Assembly: GCF_000165835.1 (NCBI RefSeq) | Contig: NC_014640.1 | Location: 6,820,001 to 6,884,000 of the forward strand | Origin: Achromobacter xylosoxidans A8 | GTDB taxonomy: Bacteria > Pseudomonadota > Gammaproteobacteria > Burkholderiales > Burkholderiaceae_B | Direction of reading: 5' to 3' | Length of the DNA: 64,000 nt | Shown: piece by piece, positions 1-9,148 of the stretch | How positions within the stretch are numbered: the stretch's first letter is position 1 | Layout of the letters: each line of letters starts with the position of its first letter | Notes under the pieces: model-generated | Told to the model about the DNA's origin: nothing | Seen by the model: the letters and a program-made list of their open reading frames with translations, nothing else | Databases searched by the model: none | Position numbers and translations under genes: made by a program

Positions 1-443
1 ACGGCGATCAGTTTGTCGGTGTAGACCTCGATAAATGCGTAGTAGCCGTTGCGCGCCAGCGACCGGGCCTGCTCCATGCCCTGGGGCAGGGCCTCGCCGC
101 CCTTGAAATGCTGGATGATGCTGCCCGAACAACTCAGCGTATGGACCTCGTAAGGCGCGCCCAGAAAACATTTGGCGATGATGCCCAAAGGCCAGGCCTC
201 GACATGCACGTCCGGGAATTCCTGACGGATCGCATCGATGAGCGCCTCGGTGGCGGCCCTGCTGTGGACATGCCCGCCGGCATCAAGACGAGTCATGGCT
301 TCGACGTAGGCGGTCGATCGGCGCTGGCGCAGCCGGGCCTGCAATTCAGCGGGGTTCAGGCGGGCACGGGATGCCGTGCTGAGGCTCAAATCGGTCTTGA
401 GCTCGACTTTGGGGACTGCCGCCCCAAGGATGGAACGCACCAT
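1..443 (-). CDS. conserved hypothetical protein, 3'-truncated by window edge
   Basis: A minus-strand frame is open from an ATG at 443 to the window edge (about 147 codons visible). The visible protein begins MVRSILGAAVPKVELKTDL, then has a charged helical stretch and a mixed alpha/beta segment rich in hydrophobic-aromatic pairs (for example around residues 85-130). It has no signal peptide or membrane segment. I do not recognise a named family, although its composition and codon use match the GC-rich core. No good ribosome site precedes the ATG, so a downstream ATG at 297 cannot be excluded. It lies outside the accessory element. Confidence 0.6.
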   Translation of the reverse strand, partial: MVRSILGAAVPKVELKTDLSLSTASRARLNPAELQARLRQRRSTAYVEAMTRLDAGGHVHSRAATEALIDAIRQEFPDVHVEAWPLGIIAKCFLGAPYEVHTLSCSGSIIQHFKGGEALPQGMEQARSLARNGYYAFIEVYTDKLIA

Positions 444-610
444 TTCGACTGACGAGCCGCGAAGGCCCCTGGACGCAAAAACTGTGACGGAGCGAAGCTT
501 AACCCATTCTTACAAAAAATTTCGTAATGAACGGCCAGCGCGTACGGCGATTGCGAGCGCAAGAACCGGCCCGCGCCGCACGGACGCCCGCGATCAAAAC
601 AGACGGAAAT

Positions 611-639
611 AAAAAAACCCCCGCCTGAGGCGAGGGTTT
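611..639 (-). terminator. Rho-independent terminator
   Basis: On the minus strand the sequence reads AAACCCTCGCC, loop TCA, GGCGGGGGTTT, followed by a run of seven T then ATTT. The 11-bp stem has one mismatch and the uridine tract is on the minus-strand side. It would end transcripts coming from the direction of hsdR, or, before the element inserted, from ssb, which points the same way. Confidence 0.75.
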
Positions 640-901
640 GCATGAACCGGCCAGTAGCGATCAAAATGGTTATACGCACTAGAAGATGTTGATAGACGCC
701 TGGAACGCAGTGGGAAACTCTAGAATCGCTGAACAAAAGTGTTGGTAGCGGTGGCCCAGCGCCGTCCACTCTCCGTCGTTCTACGTGTTTTACGGTGTTT
801 TGTGGGTAGCAGGCACTGTTGTTCCACAACCACAAACAAGCCACAGGCCACGCTCACATTACATAGCTTTTCTGTCAACAGAGCCTTCAGGCGACGAACC
901 A
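640..901. other. non-coding left junction of the accessory element
   Basis: No convincing gene is seen between the terminator and the end of hsdR. The stretch is less GC-rich than the flanking core and holds a 10-bp sequence (800-809) that reappears inverted beside the recombinase gene at the other end, plus a possible 6-bp core (GCACTA, 676-681). I read this as the left end of the integrated element; the exact boundary is not resolved. Confidence 0.45.
800..809 (+). repeat. left copy of 10-bp inverted end repeat
   Basis: TTGTGGGTAG; its exact reverse complement lies at 21786-21795, immediately before the start codon of the first recombinase gene. A 10-bp match between two windows of about 150 bp is unlikely by chance. 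It may be a recombinase arm site. Confidence 0.45.
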
Positions 902-3900
902 TCAAGCCGCCTTCCGAGCAAGCTCATCCAGGATCCCAACGATCGCCTCCGCGTCCGCATCACGGAACGCGCCATCCAATCCTTCATGATGAATACTGGT
1001 GAATGGAGCGTCATAAAGTTGGCCGGGATCGACGGCTCCTTGCCGAGTAAGCCGCTCGATGATCATTTCCACAAAACGGATCTGCTGGCTGTTGTAGCGC
1101 GTGCTATCCAGGAAGATGCCAAAGGCCTCCTTGGCCGCGTTGCGATCCAGGCCTACCAGTGAGCGTATGAACTGCGGCAGCGACACCTCACCAAACTCCT
1201 GCACAAAGCGATCCCGGCCGCCTACCGCTTCGGCTTCGTAGACAAATCGCTCCAGCTCGGTCAGATCGGTCGGCGTCAAGGGTTTGGCGAAGCGTAGCTT
1301 GGCCATGGCGACGTGATTCTCATTGGCCCGTATCCAGGCCTCGACCTTGCGCTTGTACAGCGCAGTATTGATGCCAGTGCTGAAATCCCGCAGTTCGACC
1401 CTACTGGCCGCCCCGAGGACATCCTGCAAATCGGTGTAGACCGGCCCAATGGACTTGCGCTCGATGAATTGAATCAGGCCGCGTAGATGCTTACGCAGGT
1501 GCTCAATGATCGCCAGCGTGATGTCCTGCCAATAGGCTTCGGTCTGCACTTCCTGAATCAAAGGCAGCTCCTGCTTGACGGCCGGAATGCTCTGCACGTT
1601 CTCCAACGCCATGGCTAATTCAATCACCCGGTCACGATGACGGACGAAATCCTGGCTGTGCTGAACAATGGCGATCTGCAGGCCCAAGCAAGTCATGTCA
1701 AACAGCTTGGCGGTGATGTCTTCTTCGGGCAGTTGACTGGGCAAGCCCGCGACGTGGTCACGTAGTTCCACGTAATCCGTAGCACCAAGCGTGTTCCAAC
1801 GCCCTCTGTCGGTGAACTTGCTGACGTGCTCACGCTGCTCACGCACGAGGAAGTTATCCAGGTTCATCGCCGCCACTTCATCATGCAATTGGGTCTGCAA
1901 GGCTGCTTGCAAGCCTTCCAATGCGTTGTAAGCAGCAGTCCCCTCTTGCAGTGCACCGTTTCCACTTGGTGGCGCGTCAGGTAGCAGAGACAACAACTCC
2001 AGGCGGCGCTTGAATAGCCGCTTGCCCAGTGGCTCGCTCATAGGCGACGGCGCGCCAGCGGGGTTTTCGTTGAAAAACTCGAAATTCCCGCAAAAATCAA
2101 AGATCACGAACTCGGTCTTGTCTAGCCCAGGGCCAAACAAGTCTTTAGACAGGCGCGTGCCGCGCCCGATCATTTGCAAGAACTTGACCTTGGAACGGAC
2201 TGCCTTGAAAAACACCAGGTTCACTACCTCGGGCACATCGATACCGGTGTCTAGCATATCCACGGAGATGGCGATCTGCGGCAGCTTGGCGGCTACGCTG
2301 AAGTCATCAATCAGCGATTGGGCGTACGTCACCGCGTGGGTGATAACGCGGGCAAAGTGCCCCTGGTACTGCGGATAGTTGTGGTCAAAGCGCTTGGCGA
2401 TGAACTTAGCATGCTCCTGGTTCACCGCGAAGATGATGGTTTTTCCCAGTCTATCGCCACCTTCCACTTTGATGCCATGCTGCATCAGATGCTGGAGCAT
2501 CTTGTCCACGGTATCGATATTGAAGAGCTTTTTGTTGACATCCGAAGCCTGCACCTCATCGGGCGCTTCTTCGTCGCCCCAATCCAACGACTCCCAGTGG
2601 TCTTTTTCTTCGCCGGAAAGCTCGTCGTATTTGATGCCTTCACGCACGAATTTCAACGGCACAGACTGCATCGTTGGCTTGACCAGATAACCATCAGCCA
2701 CGGCCTCGTTCAGGCTATAGGCATCTGTAGGCACACCCTTTTCCAGGCCAAACAACTGGTAAGTGTCGCGATCCACCTCATCACGCGGCGTGGCGGTCAA
2801 GCCGACTAGGTAGGCATCAAAGTAGCGAAAGATCGCGCCGTATTTTTGGTAAACGCTGCGGTGTGCCTCGTCGATGACGATCAGGTCAAAATACCCCGCG
2901 CCATACTTGCGCTGCACCCCATCCATCTCTTCTATCAGACCCATCATGGTCGGATAGGTGGAGAGAAACACGCGCCCCTGGCCGTCTTTCTCCTGAACCA
3001 GGTTGACCGGGCTGGAGTCCGGGAGGTGCGCTTTGAAGGCATTGGTAGCCTGCCGCACGAGCGCCACGCGATCAGCCAGGAACAGCACGCGCTTGACCCA
3101 GTTGGCACGCATCAGAAGGTCGATCAAGGCCACAGCGGTACGGGTTTTGCCGGTGCCGGTGGCCATGGTCAGCAAAGCGGCGCGATGCCCCGCCATGAAA
3201 TGTTCGCCCACCGCGCGGATGGCGCGCGTCTGATAGGCGCGCTCGACGATGCTGCTGCTGATCTCAAGACCACGTAGGTCCTGATGCAATGACCTGCGGC
3301 TGATGGCCAACTCCAGCTCTTCACGCGAGTAAAAGCCTGACACTTCGCGCGGCGCGGCGCGTTTGTCGTCCCACAGCCAGGTCTTGTGGCCATTGGTATA
3401 TAAGATCAGCGGGCGCTGGCCCTTCATCTGTTCCAGGCAATCGGCGTAGAGCTTCGCCTGCTGCCGCCCGACTTCCGGGTCGCTGAAGCTGCGTTTGGCC
3501 TCCACCACGGCGAGCGGCTTGCCGTTCTGCCCCCACAGGACGTAATCGGCAAAGCCTCCGCCAGGCTTGTTGGGCATGCCGACCAGCGGCACCTCGATGC
3601 CCATATTGTCGCCCTCTACCCAGCCGGCTTCGCGCAGCAGCACATCAATAAAGCGCTTGCGAGTCTCGGCCTCGGAATAGTCATGCGTGTCTGGGACGGC
3701 GATATTGGCGGCCTTGGCGGCGGCCAGCTCGGCACGCGCCCGCGCCAGTTCGGCATCCAGTTGGGCCAGTCGCGCTTCGTACTCAGCGGAAGTAGCCGCC
3801 ACGACGGCGATCTGCTTTTCGCGCGCCTCGATCTGGGCGGTCTGCACCTGCAGGCGCTCCTTGAACTGGGCCTCCTGCTTTTTAAGCTCGTCCCGAGTGA

Positions 3901-4357
3901 AAGCGACTGCCTCATCGGCGTTCACCAAGTGCGGAATACGCTTTTCGTCCCAGTCGGCGACTAGGGATTTGGGATCGCTGGTACGCGTAAAAGTGCGCGC
4001 CAGCCAGTACATCACGTGGAACAGCTCGCGCACCAGATGCATCGAGTCGCCATGGCGAAGGGGTGCGCTGCCGTGCACGGCACGATTGCCCAGTTTCTGG
4101 ATCAAGCGGGTTTTTTGCCGTATCTGAGGCGGAACTAGGGCCTCGAACGCTGGCTGGGTCAGCAGCACGCCCAGGCTATCGTCATACGGCAGACGCAGAG
4201 TCAGGTCATGCTCATACAACCAGTGCACAGCCTGCTCCAAGGCGTGGCGAGTGCGCATGCAGGCCGCGCGCGGATCGGAATACACCAGTTGTTCGGCGCT
4301 GACAGCAGGATCGTATAGCGATTCGAATTCTGCGCGGAGAAACTGGAAGTTGCTCAT
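902..4357 (-). CDS. hsdR: type I restriction enzyme, R (motor/nuclease) subunit
   Basis: This 1151-residue protein is the ATP-dependent translocase and nuclease of a type I restriction system. Residues about 1-130 resemble the DUF4145 domain and residues about 153-216 form a charged coiled coil. The PD-(D/E)xK nuclease motif is visible as D271 and E286-A-K288. Superfamily 2 helicase motifs follow: Walker A MATGTGKT (398-405), DEAH (496-499) and TAT (521-523). The tail fits the EcoEI-type C-terminal domain that docks on the methylase. Length and motifs are those of an intact subunit. It is last in the hsdM-hsdS-hsdR operon, 35 bp after hsdS. It should cut DNA lacking the methylation made by the HsdM/HsdS partner. 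Confidence 0.95.
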   Translation of the reverse strand: MSNFQFLRAEFESLYDPAVSAEQLVYSDPRAACMRTRHALEQAVHWLYEHDLTLRLPYDDSLGVLLTQPAFEALVPPQIRQKTRLIQKLGNRAVHGSAPLRHGDSMHLVRELFHVMYWLARTFTRTSDPKSLVADWDEKRIPHLVNADEAVAFTRDELKKQEAQFKERLQVQTAQIEAREKQIAVVAATSAEYEARLAQLDAELARARAELAAAKAANIAVPDTHDYSEAETRKRFIDVLLREAGWVEGDNMGIEVPLVGMPNKPGGGFADYVLWGQNGKPLAVVEAKRSFSDPEVGRQQAKLYADCLEQMKGQRPLILYTNGHKTWLWDDKRAAPREVSGFYSREELELAISRRSLHQDLRGLEISSSIVERAYQTRAIRAVGEHFMAGHRAALLTMATGTGKTRTAVALIDLLMRANWVKRVLFLADRVALVRQATNAFKAHLPDSSPVNLVQEKDGQGRVFLSTYPTMMGLIEEMDGVQRKYGAGYFDLIVIDEAHRSVYQKYGAIFRYFDAYLVGLTATPRDEVDRDTYQLFGLEKGVPTDAYSLNEAVADGYLVKPTMQSVPLKFVREGIKYDELSGEEKDHWESLDWGDEEAPDEVQASDVNKKLFNIDTVDKMLQHLMQHGIKVEGGDRLGKTIIFAVNQEHAKFIAKRFDHNYPQYQGHFARVITHAVTYAQSLIDDFSVAAKLPQIAISVDMLDTGIDVPEVVNLVFFKAVRSKVKFLQMIGRGTRLSKDLFGPGLDKTEFVIFDFCGNFEFFNENPAGAPSPMSEPLGKRLFKRRLELLSLLPDAPPSGNGALQEGTAAYNALEGLQAALQTQLHDEVAAMNLDNFLVREQREHVSKFTDRGRWNTLGATDYVELRDHVAGLPSQLPEEDITAKLFDMTCLGLQIAIVQHSQDFVRHRDRVIELAMALENVQSIPAVKQELPLIQEVQTEAYWQDITLAIIEHLRKHLRGLIQFIERKSIGPVYTDLQDVLGAASRVELRDFSTGINTALYKRKVEAWIRANENHVAMAKLRFAKPLTPTDLTELERFVYEAEAVGGRDRFVQEFGEVSLPQFIRSLVGLDRNAAKEAFGIFLDSTRYNSQQIRFVEMIIERLTRQGAVDPGQLYDAPFTSIHHEGLDGAFRDADAEAIVGILDELARKAA

Positions 4358-4392
4358 GACCTAGTGAGGACCTGTATTGGTAACTCGATATG

Positions 4393-5595
4393 TCAGAGTT
4401 TGCCAGAGAAAGCGAGATGTTGCAGGCTGGCGAATAAGGCGTTGGACTTCTCGGCGGCGCGATGCATGATCTGTTTTTGGGCTCCGATTTTTTCGACAAT
4501 GGCGGCGAATTGCCTTTGTAGCCCTTCATCGGGAATCGGAATCGGCAAACCCGAAAGAATCTGTTGATTGATATTTTGGATATTCGCTCCTTGCCCCCCT
4601 TGAAAAATAAGGCGGCGGAATGGTACAGAGCGGAACAAATGGGCAACGTAAGTCGACTGCAGGGAGACGTCAGCAATCCGGTAACGGATGCAAAAACCAC
4701 TGTAGGTAACTTTCTCCATTCCTGGGTAAACCGCCATGCAGCGACCTACTAGTTCTCGGTTTCCGTTGGATCGAACAAAGAGCAGATCGCTATCATGAAG
4801 AAAATAATCTTCCGCAGGCAGGTCATTGAGTTCAATGAACGCAAGACTGCTGAAATCATCTAAGGCAGCCTTGGATTGGAAATCCCCCACGCCCACATAG
4901 CGAACAGTCGCGCCGCTTTCGCCTTTGCCGAAATTGAGCCCATTCTTAAAGGAGCCATGCGCATTAAGGGAGCCAATGGCCCAACCTCTTGGGTTCGTCA
5001 CCGGATCGCCAAACATCTCGATAAACACCGATTGCAGCAGTTCATCCAGCTTGGTAATTGCGGCACGGCGCTGCGCGCGCAGAGCATCTGCCTTGTCGAG
5101 GACGTCGGCAATGCGACGTTGTTCAGGTAGAGAAGGAACTCGAATTTCGAGATTATCTAGATGTTCATTTCGCAGATTGTTTATATTGGCTCCAGCGGCC
5201 AATGAAGAAATTTTTCTCCGATAACTTGATGTTTGAAAAAAATGAGCAAAATATCCGGCATCGACTAGTGAATTTGGTCGCAACACCTTGCAAAACGCTC
5301 CGAATCCTGCAGCCAGATCATTCTCGACGCGAGCTGCCTTGCCAACCACATCTAAGCTTCCGCTAGATGCAGCGATAACAACGTCTCCAGCTTTTAAAAA
5401 CTGGCGTTCGCTTATGCACGCGTCGGGCACATACACCAAATCATCGAACGTCAATCCATGCTTCGTAATATTGTTGGCTCGAAGAATTGCCTTGTAGCCT
5501 GCTTGATTGGACAGAGTCGCATCGCTCTTGGAGTACGACACCCCACGAAGTTGCTCGCATAAGTCCCCTACGCGACGAGTAACTACAGCGCTCAT
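4393..5595 (-). CDS. hsdS: type I restriction-modification specificity subunit
   Basis: This 400-residue protein supplies target recognition for both methylase and nuclease. It has the usual two halves. Target domain 1 starts with RRVGDLCEQLRGVSYSK. A central conserved helix (LPEQRRIADVLDKADALRAQR, near 155-175) serves as the molecular ruler. Target domain 2 covers roughly 200-345. A second conserved helix (LQRQFAAIVEKIGAQKQIM, near 360-380) closes the protein. The start overlaps the hsdM stop in an ATGA, indicating translational coupling. Both domains look complete, so a bipartite recognition site is expected. The site cannot be read from sequence alone. Confidence 0.93.
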   Translation of the reverse strand: MSAVVTRRVGDLCEQLRGVSYSKSDATLSNQAGYKAILRANNITKHGLTFDDLVYVPDACISERQFLKAGDVVIAASSGSLDVVGKAARVENDLAAGFGAFCKVLRPNSLVDAGYFAHFFQTSSYRRKISSLAAGANINNLRNEHLDNLEIRVPSLPEQRRIADVLDKADALRAQRRAAITKLDELLQSVFIEMFGDPVTNPRGWAIGSLNAHGSFKNGLNFGKGESGATVRYVGVGDFQSKAALDDFSSLAFIELNDLPAEDYFLHDSDLLFVRSNGNRELVGRCMAVYPGMEKVTYSGFCIRYRIADVSLQSTYVAHLFRSVPFRRLIFQGGQGANIQNINQQILSGLPIPIPDEGLQRQFAAIVEKIGAQKQIMHRAAEKSNALFASLQHLAFSGKL

Positions 5596-7070
5596 CTAAG
5601 CCACTCCTCCAACTCCGCCGTCCCCTTAGCAATTTCCGTCTCGAGCGCCTTGAGGTCTGAAATGAGCTTCGCCGGTGATTCATACTCGATCACCTCATGA
5701 ACCACCTGCTTATAGCGGTTGATGCTCAGGTCATAGTCATTGGCAGCAATCTCATCCTTGGGTACCAGGAAGCTTTGTTCGGTGCGTTCGCGCCCCGCCT
5801 CCCTAGACTGGTTCTGCCAGCGGCTCAGGATATCTGGCAGGTTGTCGTTCTCGTGCTTGGCATGATCCAGCTCGTTACGCTTGTCATCCAGCGAATAGCC
5901 GTCGGCCCGCATATCGTAGAACCACACCCTGTCAGTGCCACCGGAGTTGGTCTTGGTGAATAGCATGACGGCCGTGCTCACACCCGCGTAAGGGCGGAAC
6001 ACACCCGATGGCATAGAGATGATGGCGTCGAGCTTCTGCTCTTCAACCAGCATCTGGCGAAGGGTCTTGTGCGCCTTGCTGGAGCCAAACAGCACGCCAT
6101 CAGGCACGATCACCGCCGCTCGCCCCCCTGGCTTGAGCAGGCGAAGGAACAAAGCCAAGAACAGCAACTCAGTCTTCTTGGTCTTGACCATGCGCTGCAA
6201 GTCCTGCGCCGTGCTTTCGTAATCCAGACTGCCAGCAAAGGGCGGATTGGCCAGGATCAGGCTGAACTGACCCTCTACCCCGGCGTGGCTTTCGCTCAAG
6301 CTATCACGGTTTTCGATGGCGGGGTTTTCCACCCCGTGCAGCAACATATTCATGCTGCCCACGCGCAGCATGGTGCTGTCGAAGTCGAAACCATGGAAGG
6401 TATCGTGGTTGAAGCGCTTGGCGCTCGCCTGGTCGGTATAGATCTCGTTGCGGTGATGGTGCTGCAGGTACTCTGCTGCAGCCACCAAAAAGCCCGCCGT
6501 GCCGCAGGCCGGATCGCAGATGGTGTCGGCAGGCTTGGGAGCCATCATCTCCACCATCAGTTTGATGATGTGACGCGGCGTACGAAACTGGCCGTTCTGC
6601 CCCGCGCTGGCGATCTTGCCCAGCATGTATTCGTAGAGATCCCCCTTGGTGTCGCGATCATCCATGGGAATGGCGTCCAGCATGTCCACCACCTTGGCCA
6701 GCAGCGCGGGCGAGGGGATGGTGAAACGCGCATCCTTCATGTGCGTGGCATATGTGGAATCGGCCTCACCCAAGGTCTTGATGAACGGGAAGACTTGGTT
6801 GGCAACCAAGTCGTAGAGCGTGGCTGCGTCACCTAGTTGCTTGAACACCGACCAACGCAGGTTCTGCTGCTCAGGGCTGAAAACCGGCTCTTCTATGGGC
6901 TTGCCCAGTCGCGCTGCCTTTTTCTCGCGCACGCTGTGGATTTCGTCCAGCCGCTTGATGAACAGCAGGTAGGTCATCTGCTCGATGACTTCCAAAGGGT
7001 TGGAGATACCGCCGCTCCAGAAAGCATCCCAGATGCGGTCAACCTGCGACTTGATGGTGCCTGTAATCAT
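5592..7070 (-). CDS. hsdM: type I DNA adenine N6-methyltransferase subunit
   Basis: This 492-residue modification subunit transfers methyl from S-adenosylmethionine to adenine. The N-terminal helical HsdM domain covers about 1-130. QFRTP (161-165) precedes motif I DPACGTAGF (186-194), which binds SAM. Motif IV is NPPF (275-278), typical of amino-methyltransferases. It is the first gene of the operon and overlaps hsdS by 4 bp. The length is normal and no motif is missing. The 330-bp upstream region, with a perfect palindrome, should hold the promoter. Confidence 0.95.
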   Translation of the reverse strand: MITGTIKSQVDRIWDAFWSGGISNPLEVIEQMTYLLFIKRLDEIHSVREKKAARLGKPIEEPVFSPEQQNLRWSVFKQLGDAATLYDLVANQVFPFIKTLGEADSTYATHMKDARFTIPSPALLAKVVDMLDAIPMDDRDTKGDLYEYMLGKIASAGQNGQFRTPRHIIKLMVEMMAPKPADTICDPACGTAGFLVAAAEYLQHHHRNEIYTDQASAKRFNHDTFHGFDFDSTMLRVGSMNMLLHGVENPAIENRDSLSESHAGVEGQFSLILANPPFAGSLDYESTAQDLQRMVKTKKTELLFLALFLRLLKPGGRAAVIVPDGVLFGSSKAHKTLRQMLVEEQKLDAIISMPSGVFRPYAGVSTAVMLFTKTNSGGTDRVWFYDMRADGYSLDDKRNELDHAKHENDNLPDILSRWQNQSREAGRERTEQSFLVPKDEIAANDYDLSINRYKQVVHEVIEYESPAKLISDLKALETEIAKGTAELEEWLR

Positions 7071-7400
7071 TTAATCTCTACTGAACTGGCCCCACACGGA
7101 AGGCGCGATGCGGGCATTGACTGGCAAGCGGTATGGCTACCGCCATTCACGGCCACGTATGTTAGTGCATTGATTGGGTGTACGTTGAAGTGCCTCTAGG
7201 CACTTCAATCCGCACGTCAGCTGGCACGATCGGGATCAGCCGCAGACTACCGGGCAAAGAGGGGGATCAGTCCGATCCGCACCTAGACGCATGAAACACT
7301 TACGCAATGGGTAATCCTCCATCGAAGCGCCGCTGTGGATTACCCTCCCAGGGAATAACGAACCTGGCCTGCTCACACTGAAAAGTTCAATAGGGACCAC
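7071..7400. other. divergent intergenic region between hsdM and an unknown gene
   Basis: No gene is seen in these 330 bp. The region separates minus-strand hsdM from a plus-strand gene and should carry both promoters. The only clear structure is the 24-bp palindrome at 7185-7208. Confidence 0.6.
7185..7208. promoter_or_regulatory. perfect 11-bp-arm palindrome upstream of hsdM
   Basis: TTGAAGTGCCT, centre CT, AGGCACTTCAA: an exact inverted repeat with 11-bp arms. It lies 115 bp upstream of hsdM and 193 bp upstream of the divergent gene. No T-run follows on either strand, so an operator (for example for a regulator timing restriction-modification expression) is more likely than a terminator. 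The binding protein is unknown. Confidence 0.5.
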
Positions 7401-8099
7401 ATGGCATACATTCCAATCCGAATCGACTTCGTTGACCCGGGAACGCAATGCACGCGCATTGCGGATAACGGACGGCAACACGGTTTCAGAACCAACACGG
7501 CGACTATCCTTCTGGATGAGGCGACTGGAAAAGAATACCCATTCGGACCTACGTGTACCCATTACATGATCACCGACAAATCGCTCCTTCGTGGTATCCC
7601 CGACTTCACAACACGCGACTTCACGCAGGAGGAAGGCGAAGGCGATGGTGGAACTGGCGGAGGCTCCGGCGGGAATGTCCAAGCAGCTCATGCGTCCAAC
7701 CGGGAGAAAGCCATGGCATCTGCAAAACGCTACATCATGCTGCGAATGGACCGCGTCGCAAATATCCCAGGTATCCAGTCCGGCATTCAGTACCAGCCGC
7801 TAGCCCAAATCTACGCTGGGTTCCAACAAACCCGTGAACTTTCAGACAGCGACATCAACCACATCATCAACCTCGACAGAGCGCCGGCCACACCGAACAT
7901 TTACCGTTCCGACCACCTGCTCGATGTCTATACCGCGTATACGCAACTACAGAGGCGCATCAAAGAGACGAAGCCAGGGACATATCGCGATTTTCTGACG
8001 AGTGTGCGCGACAGGTCTTTGCTACGAGGGCTGAAGCTCTCATCCGCACAAATTGAAAAGGCCGGACTCAAGCTCCACCCAAAAGCGTTTCAGGGCTGA
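7401..8099 (+). CDS. hypothetical two-domain protein beside the R-M operon
   Basis: This 232-residue protein belongs to no family I recognise. The start ATG is preceded by TAGGGA at suitable spacing. Residues 1-75 look like a small beta-rich domain with YPFGPTC and a following H-Y-M. Residues 78-92 are a Gly/Glu/Ser-rich flexible linker. Residues about 95-232 are helical, with NHIINLDRAP and a basic C-terminus containing SSAQIEKAGLKLHPKAF. It has no membrane segment. It is divergent from hsdM, so it may be co-carried with the restriction system, but no role is shown. Codon use fits the accessory region. Confidence 0.7.
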   Translation: MAYIPIRIDFVDPGTQCTRIADNGRQHGFRTNTATILLDEATGKEYPFGPTCTHYMITDKSLLRGIPDFTTRDFTQEEGEGDGGTGGGSGGNVQAAHASNREKAMASAKRYIMLRMDRVANIPGIQSGIQYQPLAQIYAGFQQTRELSDSDINHIINLDRAPATPNIYRSDHLLDVYTAYTQLQRRIKETKPGTYRDFLTSVRDRSLLRGLKLSSAQIEKAGLKLHPKAFQG

Positions 8100-8866
8100 A
8101 TGAGTGGACGTTAAGCGCTGAGCGGAACGGCCGCCTCCAATGGCGCGGATACACCGACCAAATAGATTCGACGCCCAACGCGAAAAAAACCCGCCATCCT
8201 ATGAGGAAGGCGTGCTTACTGCTAACCAATCTAAGCAAAGTCGAATTTTTGGCCAGTTCGCGCCGCAGCCCCGGTTTTGTAGGTAGACGATGTTGAAAAC
8301 TGGATTCAGAGAAGCAAACCCTAGCGACGGATCATGGATCAACAGGTCCATTTGCCATACGCCCCGCCACCTCTCACAAAAGCCAAACAACCAGCGAAGA
8401 TGCAACCAGCGCGACTCTCACTGCCGCCTCGGCAACCTCCAAACTGCGCGGCGCGCGTCAGCTTAGAGGTGCGTTACAGCAACTTAGCCCCAACGTCCCG
8501 ATCGGACCTCTCAGACGCGCCCTCCTCGGCCGATTTCGGATTGGTGACATCGCGTCGCCCAAACGGACTCTTCCACCTGGCGGTGTAGGCCAGTTTTGGA
8601 TTCGCCGCAGCAACGAAGGCTTGACCGAGGCCTCCTTGCTCGTCAGAACCCGCACCATCCTCTCCCAAAATATCCATGATCTTCATGCTCCTTCGCCGAC
8701 CCACCTGCTGCATCTCCATTTTCCTCATCATCCGATGCGAACCAACGGAAGAATACTCGCAGTCGCGCCCCGTGGAACAGTTGGCGACACCCGCAGCAGA
8801 TGACCTCTGTTGAGCGACCCACTAAACTCACACTGCGGGACCGGTCCCGACCTCGAGAGGTTCAAC
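8100..8866. other. long, mostly non-coding or decayed stretch
   Basis: About 770 bp lie between the previous gene and the antitoxin gene without a convincing conserved gene. Several short frames on both strands overlap one another and give no recognisable protein. One minus-strand frame (8474-8677) has a usable ribosome site and is listed separately at low confidence. The stretch may hold remnants of a lost gene. Confidence 0.5.
8474..8677 (-). CDS. possible small hypothetical protein
   Basis: This is a 67-codon minus-strand frame beginning MDILGEDGAGSDEQ, with GAAGGAG about 10 bases upstream of the ATG. An in-frame ATG at 8686 is too close to that site. The product is hydrophilic, with AFVAAANPKLAYTARWKSPF in the middle. 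I do not recognise it. The ribosome site is the main support; it could equally be a chance frame in a decayed region. Confidence 0.3.
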   Translation of the reverse strand: MDILGEDGAGSDEQGGLGQAFVAAANPKLAYTARWKSPFGRRDVTNPKSAEEGASERSDRDVGAKLL

Positions 8867-9136
8867 ATGCTTAGATCGGATCAACTCAGAATTGAGATAA
8901 CGCCAGCACTCCTCGCCCTTCTGGAACGCGCTGCAGCACTGGAGGACAAGACTTTGGAAGAGTTTGTCGCTCAGGCGCTAATACGAGCCGTTGAGGCGGC
9001 GGTGCCCACAAATGACGTAATTTTTCTGTCTAAAGAGGGTCAAGAGGTGCTTGCGCAGTCATTGCTCGACCCGCCTCCGCCAAACGCAGCCTTAAAGAAG
9101 GCGTTTCAGCACCACAAGAAACTATTTGGGTACTAG
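8867..9136 (+). CDS. DUF1778 / TacA-like antitoxin
   Basis: This 89-residue protein matches the DUF1778 antitoxin pattern. An N-terminal ribbon-helix-helix (LRIEITPALLALLERAAALE, then LEEFVAQALIRAVE) should bind the operator. The C-terminal toxin-neutralising tail has FLSKEGQEVLAQSLLDPPPP, then a basic helix ending HHKKLFGY. GAGAGG sits 7 bases before the ATG at 8867. The longer frame from 8810 lacks a ribosome site. Family members normally sit just upstream of a GNAT acetyltransferase toxin that acetylates aminoacyl-tRNA. Here the next 600 bp on this strand contain no such toxin, so this is an orphan antitoxin. Confidence 0.75.
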   Translation: MLRSDQLRIEITPALLALLERAAALEDKTLEEFVAQALIRAVEAAVPTNDVIFLSKEGQEVLAQSLLDPPPPNAALKKAFQHHKKLFGY

Positions 9137-9148
9137 CCCGAAGGCTCG

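Noticed and set aside
676..681. GCACTA direct repeat (also 21827-21832) as a proven attachment core
   Set aside because: A 6-base match between two 100-150 bp windows is expected by chance; kept only as an approximate boundary marker.
8810..9136. Longer 108-residue version of the DUF1778 protein
   Set aside because: The first 19 codons are not family-like and lack a ribosome site, whereas GAGAGG precedes the ATG at 8867.
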